Source: Streptococcus acidominimus
GTDB lineage: Bacteria > Bacillota > Bacilli > Lactobacillales > Streptococcaceae
NCBI RefSeq assembly: GCF_001921825.1
Contig: NZ_MSJL01000018.1
Coordinates: forward strand, 1-44,718
Length of the DNA stretch: 44,718 bases
Direction: 5' to 3'
Shown here one piece after another: positions 8,499-16,243 of the stretch (the first letter of the stretch is position 1; each line of letters begins with the position of its first letter). The notes beneath the pieces were generated by a model. It ran no database searches. It was not told the DNA's origin and was given only the letters and a program-made list of their open reading frames with translations. The translations under genes and the position numbers were made by a program.

Positions 8499-9407
8499 TT
8501 ACAATCCTTGACCGTTGTTCAGCCGTTTGACAATCTGATTCACCGCAACCAATAAAATCACATTGATGACGGCATTGAATAGTCCAACAGCTGTCGAATA
8601 GGAATAGTCTCCTGACACAAGACCGACCTTATACACATAAGTTGAGATGATTTCTGAACTGGTCAAATTGAGAGAGGTTTGCATCAAGAAGGCTTTTTCA
8701 TAACCAACATTCATGATATTACCAGCTGCTAGGACAAATTGAATGACCATAACAGGGCGCAAGGCTGGCAAATCAATATGCCAAATCCGCTGGAAGATAT
8801 TGGCACCGTCCATTTTAGCTGCCTCAATCAAAGACGTATCCACATTGACCAAGGTCGCTGTGTAGAGGGTAGATGCCCAGCCCATTCCTTGCCAGATACC
8901 ACTCAAAATATAGAGGGGACGAAAGGCGTTGGGATCCGTTAAAAAGTTTGTCTGAATCCCAAAGAAAGATAGGAAACCGTTGATTGGCCCACCGACTGAA
9001 AAGAAGAGGAAAACCATTCCGACAATGACCACGACTGAGATAAAGTTAGGGGCGTACAGAATCAGCTGAATCCGTTTCTTCGCCTTATCACTCAGCAACT
9101 GATTGAGCATGATTGCCAACAGAACCGGCGGCAAGAAGCCGAGTAGCAAACCGTAGATACTGAGCTTCAGCGTATTTCCAAGCAGGATACCGAAGTTCGG
9201 AGAAGAAAGAAACTTGCCAAACTCTTGAAAGCCAATCCACTCGCTTCCCATGACACCTTTTAAAGGATTGTAATCTTTAAAGGCTATCAGAACCCCGTAC
9301 ATCGGAATATACTTAAAGACAAAGGTCAACAAAAGTCCCGGGAGCAACATCAGTAACAATACTTTTTGTTTCTTGATTCTACTCCAGACAGAGTATTCCT
9401 TCCCCAT
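8499..9407 (-). CDS. susT1: Sugar ABC transporter permease (MalF/LplB-like)
   Basis: I place the start at the ATG at 9407, 10 bases after an AAAAAGGAGG ribosome site. The longer open frame to 9452 would translate an operator palindrome and is unlikely. The 302-residue protein has about six membrane helices, begins with a basic segment and carries the coupling motif EAAKMDGANIFQRIWHIDLP. It is the first gene of the sugar operon, partnering susT2. Regulation is by the CcpA and LacI-type sites upstream. An ATG at 9416 is a less likely alternative because it lies almost on the ribosome site. Confidence 0.9.
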   Translation of the reverse strand: MGKEYSVWSRIKKQKVLLLMLLPGLLLTFVFKYIPMYGVLIAFKDYNPLKGVMGSEWIGFQEFGKFLSSPNFGILLGNTLKLSIYGLLLGFLPPVLLAIMLNQLLSDKAKKRIQLILYAPNFISVVVIVGMVFLFFSVGGPINGFLSFFGIQTNFLTDPNAFRPLYILSGIWQGMGWASTLYTATLVNVDTSLIEAAKMDGANIFQRIWHIDLPALRPVMVIQFVLAAGNIMNVGYEKAFLMQTSLNLTSSEIISTYVYKVGLVSGDYSYSTAVGLFNAVINVILLVAVNQIVKRLNNGQGL

Positions 9408-9425
9408 ATTCACCATTCCTCCTTT

Positions 9426-9439
9426 TTGAAACGTTTCAA
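9426..9439 (-). promoter_or_regulatory. LacI-type operator O2 (perfect palindrome)
   Basis: TTGAAACGTTTCAA is a perfect 14-base palindrome with a central CG, the usual layout of LacI-family operators. Its arms differ from the CcpA cre consensus (TGWAARCGYTWNCW) at two outer positions on each side. It lies just before the susT1 ribosome site, so the local regulator is the likely binder. Confidence 0.7.
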
Positions 9440-9487
9440 TTTTGATAAACAAGAAAATCTATTGCAGAAAATAGACTTCTTCTATTT

Positions 9488-9502
9488 TTAAAACGTTTCA
9501 AT
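9488..9502 (-). promoter_or_regulatory. LacI-type operator O1
   Basis: TTTAAAACGTTTCAA repeats the core of the palindrome at 9426 with one arm degenerate, about 62 bases away. It lies downstream of the promoter hexamers, so a bound repressor would block early elongation. Two sites at this distance could also be bridged by a looped dimer of dimers. Confidence 0.65.
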
Positions 9503-9531
9503 TTTATTGAAAAATAAATTTTGATACCTAT

Positions 9532-9560
9532 ATCTTATCATTGATAGCGCTTTCTGTCAA
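9532..9560 (-). promoter_or_regulatory. Promoter of the sus operon with a cre site in its spacer
   Basis: A perfect -35 TTGACA (9555-9560), a 17-base spacer and -10 TAAGAT (9532-9537) read toward susT1. The spacer contains AGAAAGCGCTATCA (9542-9555), which matches the CcpA cre consensus at 13 of 14 positions when read on the plus strand. CcpA bound there would occlude RNA polymerase when a preferred sugar is present. The -35 overlaps the end of the LacI-family gene. Confidence 0.85.
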
Positions 9561-10564
9561 GACCTCCTTCTCATTTTTTTCGTTGTTGCTCCCTCAATAT
9601 ATGAAATCGGTAGTATACTTTGTAGTTTATAGCTCTTTTTATGAATAATAGCGAGTAAAATATTGACCGCTTCCTGCGCCATCTGCTCTAAGGGCTGCTT
9701 AATCGTAGAGACATGGTAGTTTCTATCGTTTGAGAAACGGATGCCGTCATAACCAATCACTTGGACATCTTCTGGTACACGCTTGCCTTGCTTTTCTAAA
9801 ATAGCGATTGTATCTAGCGCCGTAAAATCATTGATGGCAAAAATGCCGTCAATCTGGGGATGCAGTGCCAAGAAATTTTCCAAGTCTCCAAGAAAATGAT
9901 CCACCGGCTCTGCTCTATCAAAAATAAGACACTCTTTTCCTATCTGGTCTATCGTCTTCTCAAAAAATTGCCGTCGTTTCTTGGTCTCATTAAGAGTATC
10001 ATTATGACTGCCGACAAAAGCGAGGTGCTGACATCCTTTCTCGAGTAAAATCTGTGCCGCCAACTCGCCACCTTTTTGGTTGTCGGATGTCACACAGGCA
10101 ATTTCCTTGTCCTGATAGGTTCTATCAATACTAACAAAGGGAATATTGGATGCTAGATAGTCTTCAATCGGACTGTAAGTAATGGCAATAATACCGTCCA
10201 CCTTATTCTGTCGCAGCATCATGAGGTATTCAATCTCTTTTTTAGCCCCATCTGTATTGCATAGCAACAATTTATAATTCTTTTTACTGAGGGCCTCTTC
10301 AACAAAAAAAGCAAACTCACTAAAAAATGGGTGCCAGATAGTCGGAAGAATCAAGGCTACCGTCTCTGTTCGATTGGTCTTCATCCCTCTAGCATAGACA
10401 TCTGGAATATAGTTCAACTCCTCAATCGCCTGCTGAACCTTTTGAAGCGTTGTCTCTTTTATGCCCTGTTCCTGATTGATGACCCGCGATACCGTTCCAA
10501 CACTAACACCTGCTAGCTGAGCCACCTCTTTCATCGTCACTGACTTTTTCTGCATTTCTTTCAT
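9557..10564 (-). CDS. susR: LacI-family transcriptional regulator of the sus operon
   Basis: The 335-residue protein has an N-terminal helix-turn-helix (VTMKEVAQLAGVSVGTVSRV) with hinge helix (NYIPDVYARGM) and a periplasmic-binding-like effector domain. The start at 10564 follows a strong GGGAGGTGATC ribosome site. It sits immediately upstream of and in line with the sugar operon, whose promoter overlaps its stop codon, so it most likely represses susT1-susT2-susX-susH in the absence of sugar. Its own promoter has an extended -10 (TGGTATACT). A cre-like sequence (AGAAAGCGATTTC) upstream of that -10 suggests carbon control. The effector is not deducible from sequence. Confidence 0.85.
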   Translation of the reverse strand: MKEMQKKSVTMKEVAQLAGVSVGTVSRVINQEQGIKETTLQKVQQAIEELNYIPDVYARGMKTNRTETVALILPTIWHPFFSEFAFFVEEALSKKNYKLLLCNTDGAKKEIEYLMMLRQNKVDGIIAITYSPIEDYLASNIPFVSIDRTYQDKEIACVTSDNQKGGELAAQILLEKGCQHLAFVGSHNDTLNETKKRRQFFEKTIDQIGKECLIFDRAEPVDHFLGDLENFLALHPQIDGIFAINDFTALDTIAILEKQGKRVPEDVQVIGYDGIRFSNDRNYHVSTIKQPLEQMAQEAVNILLAIIHKKSYKLQSILPISYIEGATTKKMRRRS

Positions 10565-10587
10565 CTGATCACCTCCCTTTCTACCTA

Positions 10588-10593
10588 GTATAC
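10588..10593 (-). promoter_or_regulatory. -10 region of the susR promoter
   Basis: TGGTATACT on the minus strand is an extended -10 about 25 bases before the susR start. Just upstream lies AGAAAGCGATTTC, a cre-like sequence with three mismatches to the consensus. Confidence 0.6.
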
Positions 10594-10689
10594 CATTTTT
10601 CGAAATCGCTTTCTATATTTTTCAAGACTTCTATCCTCAAGAATAAAAGCAACCTCGTTCTCACTCCCTTGTTTCTAGGCGTTCTGCTC

Positions 10690-10989
10690 ATACTCATCAA
10701 AAATCAAATTCTGACGTCGTTCATTCACCTTGCTGAGTAAAAGCTCCAGTAGAGATTTTTAGCCTATTCCCTTAAAACAAGAAAGAACAGAATTCTATTT
10801 GCTTCAACAGTCTAAGAATAGACTGGTGAAGGTTGGAGATAAAACGAGTGAAACTCGTGTCGAACAGGATAGGAATAGACTGGGAAAGGTGGGAAATAGA
10901 ACGAGTGAGACTCGTGTCAAGTGTAGCTCCCTTTGGGACGTAGCTGTTTCAGCTTTAGCCAGTTCCAGATGTTGATTTTTATAGGGTAT
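10690..10989. repeat. ATACTC-ended MITE-like element, 300 bp, composite
   Basis: Within the 510-base gap 10565-11074 the sequence is bounded by ATACTCATCAAAAATCAA and, inverted, ATACCCTATAAAAATCAA. Inside are two copies of a hairpin unit (ACGAG-TGAAA-CTCGT near 10843 and ACGAG-TGAGA-CTCGT near 10900), each preceded by a segment related to AATAGACTGG. The right part (CTTTAGCCAGTTCCAGAT) matches, inverted, the element at 13221. No coding potential is seen. Confidence 0.65.
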
Positions 10990-11031
10990 CAATATAGTCG
11001 TTTCGTCTGATAGATAAGAAAAGTGTCACTA

Positions 11032-11067
11032 CAAAAATAAAGAGCTTGAACCTCTGTCCAAACTCTT
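11032..11067 (-). terminator. Terminator of the asp23-fakA operon
   Basis: On the minus strand AAGAGTTTGGA pairs over 11 positions (with G-U pairs) with TTCAAGCTCTT around a CAGAGG loop, followed by TATTTTTG. It begins a few bases after the fakA stop. Confidence 0.8.
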
Positions 11068-11074
11068 CGTCTTC

Positions 11075-12742
11075 TTATTCGACACTAAACAAATATGGGT
11101 AGACTGGTTGTTCCCCTTGGTGGATTTCCACTTCAAGGTCTTCGTATTTTTCTTCCAAGTCTTGAGCAAGGGTGTCAGCAAGGTCTGGATCGCCCTCTTC
11201 CCCCACATAAATGGTCACGATCTCACTATCTTCATCCAACATCTTGTCAAAGGTTGCCTTGAGTGTTTCCATCATGTCTGGATTTGAAACAACAATCTTA
11301 CCATCAACCATACCAAGCTGATCGTTTTCATGGATCTCAAGTCCGTCAATCCTTGTATCGCGAACCGCTATCGTCACGCTACCGCTCTTCACATCAGCAA
11401 GCGAAGCAGTCATGACCTCGAAGTTAGCTTCAATATCACGACTTGGGTCAAAGGCCAATAGGCTAGTAAAGCCTTGCGGAATCGTACGAGTCTCTACCAC
11501 CTTAACAACAACTTCTGCTACTTCAGCTGCTGATTGGGCAGCCATCAAGATGTTCTTGTTGTTCGGCAACAAGATGACATTGCGGGCATTGACCAATTCA
11601 ATCGCCTTAACAAAATCTTCCGTAGATGGGTTCATGGTTTGACCGCCTGAAATCACATAGTCTACACCCTGTGATTTGAAAATTTCTGTCAGCCCCGCAC
11701 CTGCTGCCACAGCAATCACTGCGTATTCTTTTTGTTCAGCTGGTTTTTGGAAACCCTCTTCTTTTTCCACCTGCGCTTCATGTTGCTCGCGCATATTATC
11801 TACTTTGACCTTGACCAAGCTACCGTATTGGAGACCAGCCTGCATCACAAGACCCGGATCCTCGGTATGGACGTGAACTTTTACAATTTCATCATCATTT
11901 ACGACAAGCAGAGAGTCTCCCAAGTCATTCAGATAAGCACGAAATTCTTCGTAGTCAAAGTCTTTCACATAGGTTGGACCTTGGCGGAGTGCCACCATGA
12001 TTTCTGTACAGTAACCAAAGGTGATGTCTTCTGTTGCAACGTGTCCAGCGACTGATTTGTGGTGTTCTGCATTGATCATTCCAGACATCACTGCTGGTGT
12101 TGCCTCAAAATCGTCAGAAGCAATGTAGTCACCTGTAAGGGCTGCAAGGAAGCCTTCATAGATGTAGACTAGACCCTGACCACCAGAGTCTACCACTCCG
12201 ACTTCTTTCAATACTGGAAGCATGTCTGGTGTTTTCTTAAGCGCGCGCTTTGCGCCCTCTAAGGTCGCACGCATCACCTCAACAGCATCATCAGTTTGTT
12301 CAGCTTTTTTCAAGGCTGCTGTGGCTGCACCACGTGACACCGTCAAAATGGTTCCTTCAACTGGTTTCATAACAGCCTTATAAGCCACTTCAACCCCATA
12401 TTGGAAGGCTTGCGCTAGATCTTTACCAGTCAGCTCCTCTTTTTCTTTGACAGATTGACCAAAGCCACGGAACAATTGAGAGGTGATTACGCCAGAGTTT
12501 CCACGCGCCCCCATCAAGAGACCTTTTGACAGAATTTGCGCTGCTTCACCAACAGTATTCGCTGGTTTATCAGACACTTCTTTAGCACCATTGGTCATGG
12601 TCATGCCCATATTGGTACCTGTATCACCATCAGGAACGGGAAAGACATTTAAGGAATTAACATATTCTGCTTGTTTATTCAGGCGAGTTGATGCAGCCTG
12701 CACCATTTCTTGAAATAAACTAGTTGTAATTTTAGACACCAT
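11075..12742 (-). CDS. fakA: Fatty acid kinase catalytic subunit FakA (DAK2 domain, YloV family)
   Basis: The 555-residue protein begins with a DhaL-like ATP-binding domain; NVFPVPDGDTGTNMGMTM near residues 30-47 supplies the metal-binding aspartates, and ARGNSGVITSQLFRG follows. Middle and C-terminal domains (CTEIMVALRQGPTYVKDF, VHVHTEDPG, VISGGQTMNPSTEDFV) match the YloV/FakA family. FakA phosphorylates fatty acids held by FakB proteins, feeding host fatty acids into phospholipid synthesis through acyl phosphate. It overlaps the asp23-like gene by one base (TAATG), so translation is coupled. FakB genes are elsewhere. Confidence 0.93.
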   Translation of the reverse strand: MVSKITTSLFQEMVQAASTRLNKQAEYVNSLNVFPVPDGDTGTNMGMTMTNGAKEVSDKPANTVGEAAQILSKGLLMGARGNSGVITSQLFRGFGQSVKEKEELTGKDLAQAFQYGVEVAYKAVMKPVEGTILTVSRGAATAALKKAEQTDDAVEVMRATLEGAKRALKKTPDMLPVLKEVGVVDSGGQGLVYIYEGFLAALTGDYIASDDFEATPAVMSGMINAEHHKSVAGHVATEDITFGYCTEIMVALRQGPTYVKDFDYEEFRAYLNDLGDSLLVVNDDEIVKVHVHTEDPGLVMQAGLQYGSLVKVKVDNMREQHEAQVEKEEGFQKPAEQKEYAVIAVAAGAGLTEIFKSQGVDYVISGGQTMNPSTEDFVKAIELVNARNVILLPNNKNILMAAQSAAEVAEVVVKVVETRTIPQGFTSLLAFDPSRDIEANFEVMTASLADVKSGSVTIAVRDTRIDGLEIHENDQLGMVDGKIVVSNPDMMETLKATFDKMLDEDSEIVTIYVGEEGDPDLADTLAQDLEEKYEDLEVEIHQGEQPVYPYLFSVE

Positions 12743-13107
12743 TATTCTCCTACGACTTTGATATTTTGAATATAGACATTGACTGTATCTGCTGCAATAC
12801 CTAATTGATTTTCTAAGTTAAACTTTACACGCTCTTGAATATTGCGAGAAACTTCACTAATCTTGACACCATAGCTCATCACAGTATAAACATCTACTGC
12901 AATATGCCCTTCTTCGGTCGTTTTCACCACGACACCCTTAGCATAGTTTTCCTTTCCAAGAAGTGCTTGAAAGTTATCCTTAATCGCAGATTTGCTCGCC
13001 ATACCAACAACGCCAAAAATCTCCGTTGTAGCACCCCCAACAACTGTCGCAATGACATCATCTGTTAGTTCAATCTGGCCATCTTTTGTATTGATCTTAA
13101 CCGTCAT
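12742..13107 (-). CDS. Asp23/Gls24 family protein (YloU-like)
   Basis: The 121-residue protein shows the family core: VIATVVGGATTEIFGVVGMA, then GVVVKTTEEGHIAVDVYTVM, YGVKISEVSRNIQERVK and a C-terminal TVNVYIQNIKVV. YloU-type members are small cytoplasmic proteins that lie beside fakA throughout Firmicutes; their exact function is unclear, with a link to envelope stress or membrane lipid supply. It is the first gene of the two-gene operon, with a well-formed promoter upstream. Confidence 0.9.
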   Translation of the reverse strand: MTVKINTKDGQIELTDDVIATVVGGATTEIFGVVGMASKSAIKDNFQALLGKENYAKGVVVKTTEEGHIAVDVYTVMSYGVKISEVSRNIQERVKFNLENQLGIAADTVNVYIQNIKVVGE

Positions 13108-13137
13108 TTTTTCTACCTCAAATCATTTTATCACTCT

Positions 13138-13166
13138 ATTTTACCACAATTTCTCATGACTGTAAA
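13138..13166 (-). promoter_or_regulatory. Promoter of the asp23-fakA operon
   Basis: A -35 TTTACA (13161-13166), 17-base spacer and -10 TAAAAT (13138-13143), with a TG just before the -10, lie about 30 bases from the start codon. Confidence 0.75.
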
Positions 13167-13220
13167 AAATTATACTGTCACGGCAGAAGAAGCCCCTAGC
13201 AGCATATCCCTAACTAATTG

Positions 13221-13347
13221 GGCTCTATAAAAATCAAAATCTGGAACTGGCTAAAGCTGAAACAGTTATGTCCCAAAGAGATCCACACTTGACACGAGTT
13301 CCACTCGTTTTATCTTGTTTTATCAGATTTTGATTTTTGACGAGTAT
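13221..13347. repeat. ATACTC-ended MITE-like element
   Basis: Left end CTCTATAAAAATCAAAATCT and right end AGATTTTGATTTTTGACGAG form long inverted repeats. The interior (AACTGGCTAAAGCTGAAACA, then CACTTGACACGAG) matches the right part of the element at 10690 in reverse. It carries the conserved hairpin ACGAG-TTCCA-CTCGT. A RUP-like element starts in its last three bases. Confidence 0.65.
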
Positions 13348-13558
13348 AGTCATTTAGTTTATATTTTTATTACTTCGTTAACTCGTCTTGCTGTACTATT
13401 GAAAAAAGTTACACTTTTCTTATCTATAACTTGTCTAGTTATCAACTGGACAACTACCTGCGACTTTTAACGAAAACTTCGTTTTCTTCATTTCCCACCT
13501 CAAACAGTCTCTCCCCAGACTGTTTGAGCTAGTACTAAAAATAAACTAAACGGCTATA
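13345..13558. repeat. Expanded RUP-like element, 214 bp, opposite orientation
   Basis: Both ends match the 107-bp RUP-like repeat in reverse (TATAGTCATTTAGTTTATAT at the start, ATAAACTAAACGGCTATA at the end). The middle keeps CTACCTGCGACT but two short core segments are replaced by longer sequence. One replacement holds a perfect hairpin, AAACAGTCT-CTCCCC-AGACTGTTT. Total length is twice the normal unit. With 13221-13347 it fills most of the 532-base gap 13108-13639. Confidence 0.7.
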
Positions 13559-13612
13559 TAAGTGGACTAAAAAACAACAGCCCTAGTTCAGATTCTCCCA
13601 TTTGAGGGTCGA

Positions 13613-13639
13613 AAAAAAGAGACCCTGCGGATCTCCTTT
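13613..13639 (-). terminator. rpmB terminator
   Basis: On the minus strand GAGATCC pairs with GGGTCTC (one U-G pair) around GCA, followed by seven T residues, right after the rpmB stop. Confidence 0.85.
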
Positions 13640-13828
13640 TTAAACACGTTCAACTTTACCTGATTTCAGTGCGCGAGCTGAAGCCCAAACTTTTTTAGGT
13701 TTTCCATCAATCAAAACAGTTACCTTTTGAAGGTTTGGTTTTACCGCACGTTTTGTTTGGTTCATCGCATGTGAACGGTTGTTTCCTGATACAGTTTTAC
13801 GACCTGTAAAATAACATACTTTAGCCAT
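13640..13828 (-). CDS. rpmB: 50S ribosomal protein L28
   Basis: The 62-residue protein starts [20 protein letters not shown] and ends [15 protein letters not shown], the standard short L28 of Firmicutes. The Cys at position 5 is single, so it is the zinc-free form rather than a four-cysteine type. It is transcribed alone from a clear promoter at 13887-13915 with its own terminator. A GAGGAGG ribosome site precedes the start. Confidence 0.97.
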   Translation of the reverse strand: MAKVCYFTGRKTVSGNNRSHAMNQTKRAVKPNLQKVTVLIDGKPKKVWASARALKSGKVERV

Positions 13829-13886
13829 GTCTATTCCTCCTCATTTGATCAAATATTACGGATGTGCTAGCACCACATACCTTACT

Positions 13887-13915
13887 ATTCTACCAAAAAA
13901 TTCAACTCCTTGCAA
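13887..13915 (-). promoter_or_regulatory. rpmB promoter
   Basis: -35 TTGCAA (13910-13915), 17-base spacer and extended -10 TGGTAGAAT (-10 hexamer at 13887-13892). The transcribed leader includes the perfect palindrome GTGCTAGCAC at about 13865-13874. Confidence 0.8.
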
Positions 13916-13947
13916 GAAGAACTTTCCAATTTTTTGCAAAGAACACT

Positions 13948-13977
13948 AAAAAACAACTTCTCAAACGAGAAGTTGTC
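13948..13977 (-). terminator. fba terminator
   Basis: ACAACTTCTC and GAGAAGTTGT form a perfect 10-base stem with a four-base loop, followed by TTTTTTAG on the minus strand, 17 bases after the fba stop. Confidence 0.9.
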
Positions 13978-13993
13978 GCTAGTGGAGCGCATG

Positions 13994-14875
13994 TTACGCT
14001 TTGTTTTCTGAACCGAAAACGTCGATACGCTCTTCAACAGAGGCTTGGATTGCTTTTACACCGTCAGCCAAGAATTTACGTGGGTCGAAGAGTTTTTTCT
14101 TGTCGTATTCCGCTACGTTTGCTTCATAGCCACGAGCGAATGCGCGAGTTGCGTTTGCAAATGCGATTTGGCACTCGGTATTTACGTTTACTTTTGCAAC
14201 CCCAAGTTTGATCGCTTCTTGGATTTGCTCATCTGGAATACCAGAACCACCGTGAAGAACGATTGGGAAACCTGGAACAGCTTCTGTCAATTTCTTCAAG
14301 TGATCAAGGTCAAGACCTTCCCAGTTTTCTGGGTATGGACCGTGGATGTTACCGATACCAGCTGCCAAGAAGTCGATACCAGTTTCTACCATTGCTTTTG
14401 CGTCTTCGATTGGCGCAAGCTCACCAGAACCGATAATTCCGTCTTCTTCTCCACCGATTGTTCCAACTTCAGCTTCAACTGAAATACCTTTTGCGTGTGC
14501 CAATTTAACGACTTCGCGAGCTTTTTCAAGGTTTTCTTCAACTGGAAGATGTGAACCGTCAAACATGATGGAAGTGTAACCAACTTCGATACACTCAAGC
14601 GCATCTTCATAGTGACCGTGGTCAAGGTGAATCGCAACTGGAACTGTAATATTCATTGACTCTACAAGATTTGCAATCAAGTTACGAGCTACTTTATACC
14701 CTCCCATGTATTTTGCTGCACCCATTGAAGTTTGGATAAGAACAGGAGCTTTTTTAGCTTCTGCTGCACGCAAGATTGCTTGCGTCCACTCAAGGTTGTT
14801 TGTGTTAAATCCACCAACTGCGTAACCGTTGTCACGAGCTGCTTGAACGAATTTTTCTGCTGAAACGACTGGCAT
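13994..14875 (-). CDS. fba: Class II fructose-1,6-bisphosphate aldolase
   Basis: The 293-residue enzyme carries the class II zinc site HLDHGH near residues 83-88, GSGELAPIEDAKAMVE, IHGPYPENW, the glycine-rich phosphate loop VLHGGSGIP and the NVNTE active-site segment. It splits fructose-1,6-bisphosphate into glyceraldehyde-3-phosphate and dihydroxyacetone phosphate in glycolysis. An AGGAGG ribosome site lies before the ATG, and an extended -10 (TGATAAAAT) lies near 14920. It has its own strong terminator. Streptococci normally have this single aldolase, so it should be essential and highly expressed. Confidence 0.97.
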   Translation of the reverse strand: MPVVSAEKFVQAARDNGYAVGGFNTNNLEWTQAILRAAEAKKAPVLIQTSMGAAKYMGGYKVARNLIANLVESMNITVPVAIHLDHGHYEDALECIEVGYTSIMFDGSHLPVEENLEKAREVVKLAHAKGISVEAEVGTIGGEEDGIIGSGELAPIEDAKAMVETGIDFLAAGIGNIHGPYPENWEGLDLDHLKKLTEAVPGFPIVLHGGSGIPDEQIQEAIKLGVAKVNVNTECQIAFANATRAFARGYEANVAEYDKKKLFDPRKFLADGVKAIQASVEERIDVFGSENKA

Positions 14876-14956
14876 TTTCTAGCCTCCTTTTATTTTTGTG
14901 GGCATCCCCACTTACATTGTTTATTTTATCACATTTTCAAGAAAATGGCTAATGTT

Positions 14957-16186
14957 TCATGAATTTTTTATTTTTTCTTCTCTTTTATAGCCCTCTAAAA
15001 ATTCTACCAATCTCTGTGGCTGGGCCGTTGGAAACATCATTGTCGTATAATCTCCAACTGTCGTGTCAAAGGAGAGAATCTCCCTTCCCTTACCTTTTAC
15101 TTCCCCTAAAACATCCTCAAACTTGCCACCATGGTTAATATCCAAGTATAGGTCTGCTTTCTTCATTAAGTCCTCAATCGTCACTCTCATAATCTTAGGA
15201 TATAGCCTCACATTTTCATACTGGGCCAAACGGGTCAGAGTTCCCGACATTGCGGTGTAAGCTCCAATATGGAAACAACAGTCTGGTAAAGAAACTACCA
15301 ACTGCTCAATATGCTCCAAAAGGTGACTATTAGTAAGAGTAAAAAGGTGCAATCTAGTAGAAAGGATGGGGATTGCTCTTACCCCCCCCCCCTCAAAAAC
15401 TTTAGCAACAATCTCTTCCCAATCCAACATAGCATAGTCCCACCAGATCTGCCGAAGCCTTCCTGAGGAAAAGGTATTCCAAGGCTTATCTGGAGAAATA
15501 TAGTGAAGAACCAAGGGGAGAGGAGTAAGAGGGAGGTCAAAGACACCTAGCTCGCCACGCACATAGGCTCCATAGTCGTAGCCAATGGGGAAATTGTAGG
15601 TTTGGTCTAAGGCAAGCCAACGTCCAGAAAAAAGGCTATTAAGAATCGATTGATCTCCTTCAGGCACCTGCTGCCAATCCCGCCGCGTTCTTTCGATGAG
15701 CTGTTCAAATACCTTTTCCTCTTTCCAACGCTTATTATCAATCAGCAAAACACCCGAATTAAAGAGTGAGGTCATCCCATGCAAGGCAGCTACTGCTGCT
15801 AGATAGTTCTCTCCCAAATCCAAATCAAATAAATGGCAGATTTCTCCAGTTACAATCAAATCACTATCTAGATAGAGCACACGATCCTCCACCACATACT
15901 CAGGGATAAAATAGCGGGCAAAAGCCATATAGTTGATGTGCTCAAAACCAGCCGTCCAGTCCCTATCCAAGCGGGAATCTAACAACTTAATATCAACTAG
16001 TTCCGAACCGATTCTTACCAGTTGCCGTCGGGTCGCCCGAAACCACTCACTAGGTATATCTTGGTTAAAAATATAGACCTTTATTTCTCGATTATGAGAA
16101 CACAGCGATTTTAAGGTGCTTTCGATTTGGCGAAGATAACCATAGTCACCCGCTAATACAATAGCTGATTTTTGCCTGCCTGTCAT
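14957..16186 (-). CDS. GT8-like glycosyltransferase with extra C-terminal domain and an 11-G tract
   Basis: The 409-residue protein begins with a GT8-type domain: nucleotide-binding start SAIVLAGDYGYLRQIESTLK, then FARYFIPEYVVEDRVLYLDS with the metal-binding DSD triad near residue 102, FNSGVLLID and the donor-site LVLHYISPDKPW. From about residue 275 a second domain follows (LPDCCFHIGAYTAMSG and LMKKADLYLDINHGGKF), resembling the sugar-nucleotide-binding half of GT-B enzymes seen in streptococcal adhesin-modifying transferases. The two are joined exactly at 11 consecutive G residues (15382-15392, coding EGGGV). No signal or membrane segment is seen. Acceptor and sugar are unknown. A GGGAGG ribosome site supports the start, 27 bases beyond the tRNA terminator. 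Confidence 0.8.
   Translation of the reverse strand: MTGRQKSAIVLAGDYGYLRQIESTLKSLCSHNREIKVYIFNQDIPSEWFRATRRQLVRIGSELVDIKLLDSRLDRDWTAGFEHINYMAFARYFIPEYVVEDRVLYLDSDLIVTGEICHLFDLDLGENYLAAVAALHGMTSLFNSGVLLIDNKRWKEEKVFEQLIERTRRDWQQVPEGDQSILNSLFSGRWLALDQTYNFPIGYDYGAYVRGELGVFDLPLTPLPLVLHYISPDKPWNTFSSGRLRQIWWDYAMLDWEEIVAKVFEGGGVRAIPILSTRLHLFTLTNSHLLEHIEQLVVSLPDCCFHIGAYTAMSGTLTRLAQYENVRLYPKIMRVTIEDLMKKADLYLDINHGGKFEDVLGEVKGKGREILSFDTTVGDYTTMMFPTAQPQRLVEFLEGYKREEKIKNS
15382..15392 (-). repeat. Homopolymeric tract of 11 G (coding strand)
   Basis: Eleven G residues in the coding strand lie between the two glycosyltransferase domains. In the present length the frame stays open. A change of one or two bases would cut off the C-terminal domain. 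Confidence 0.95.
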
Positions 16187-16213
16187 CCTATTCCTCCCAT
16201 GCTAGCAACTAAC

Positions 16214-16237
16214 AAAAAAGACTGGGCAAACCAGTCT
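16214..16237 (-). terminator. tRNA-Leu terminator
   Basis: AGACTGG and CCAGTCT form a perfect seven-base stem followed by a T6 run on the minus strand, seven bases after the tRNA. Confidence 0.85.
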
Positions 16238-16243
16238 GTTCCA

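Noticed and set aside
9426..9439. Palindrome TTGAAACGTTTCAA as a CcpA cre site
   Set aside because: Around the central CG the outer bases do not fit TGWAARCGYTWNCW; a true cre match lies at 9542-9555 instead.
10804..10992. 62-codon minus-strand frame with repeated TRVSLVL words
   Set aside because: The protein repeats simply reflect the duplicated hairpin unit in a non-coding element.
14957..16186. Accessory Sec glycosylation island around the glycosyltransferase
   Set aside because: No secA2, secY2, asp or serine-rich adhesin gene is nearby; the gene stands alone between fba and tRNA-Leu.
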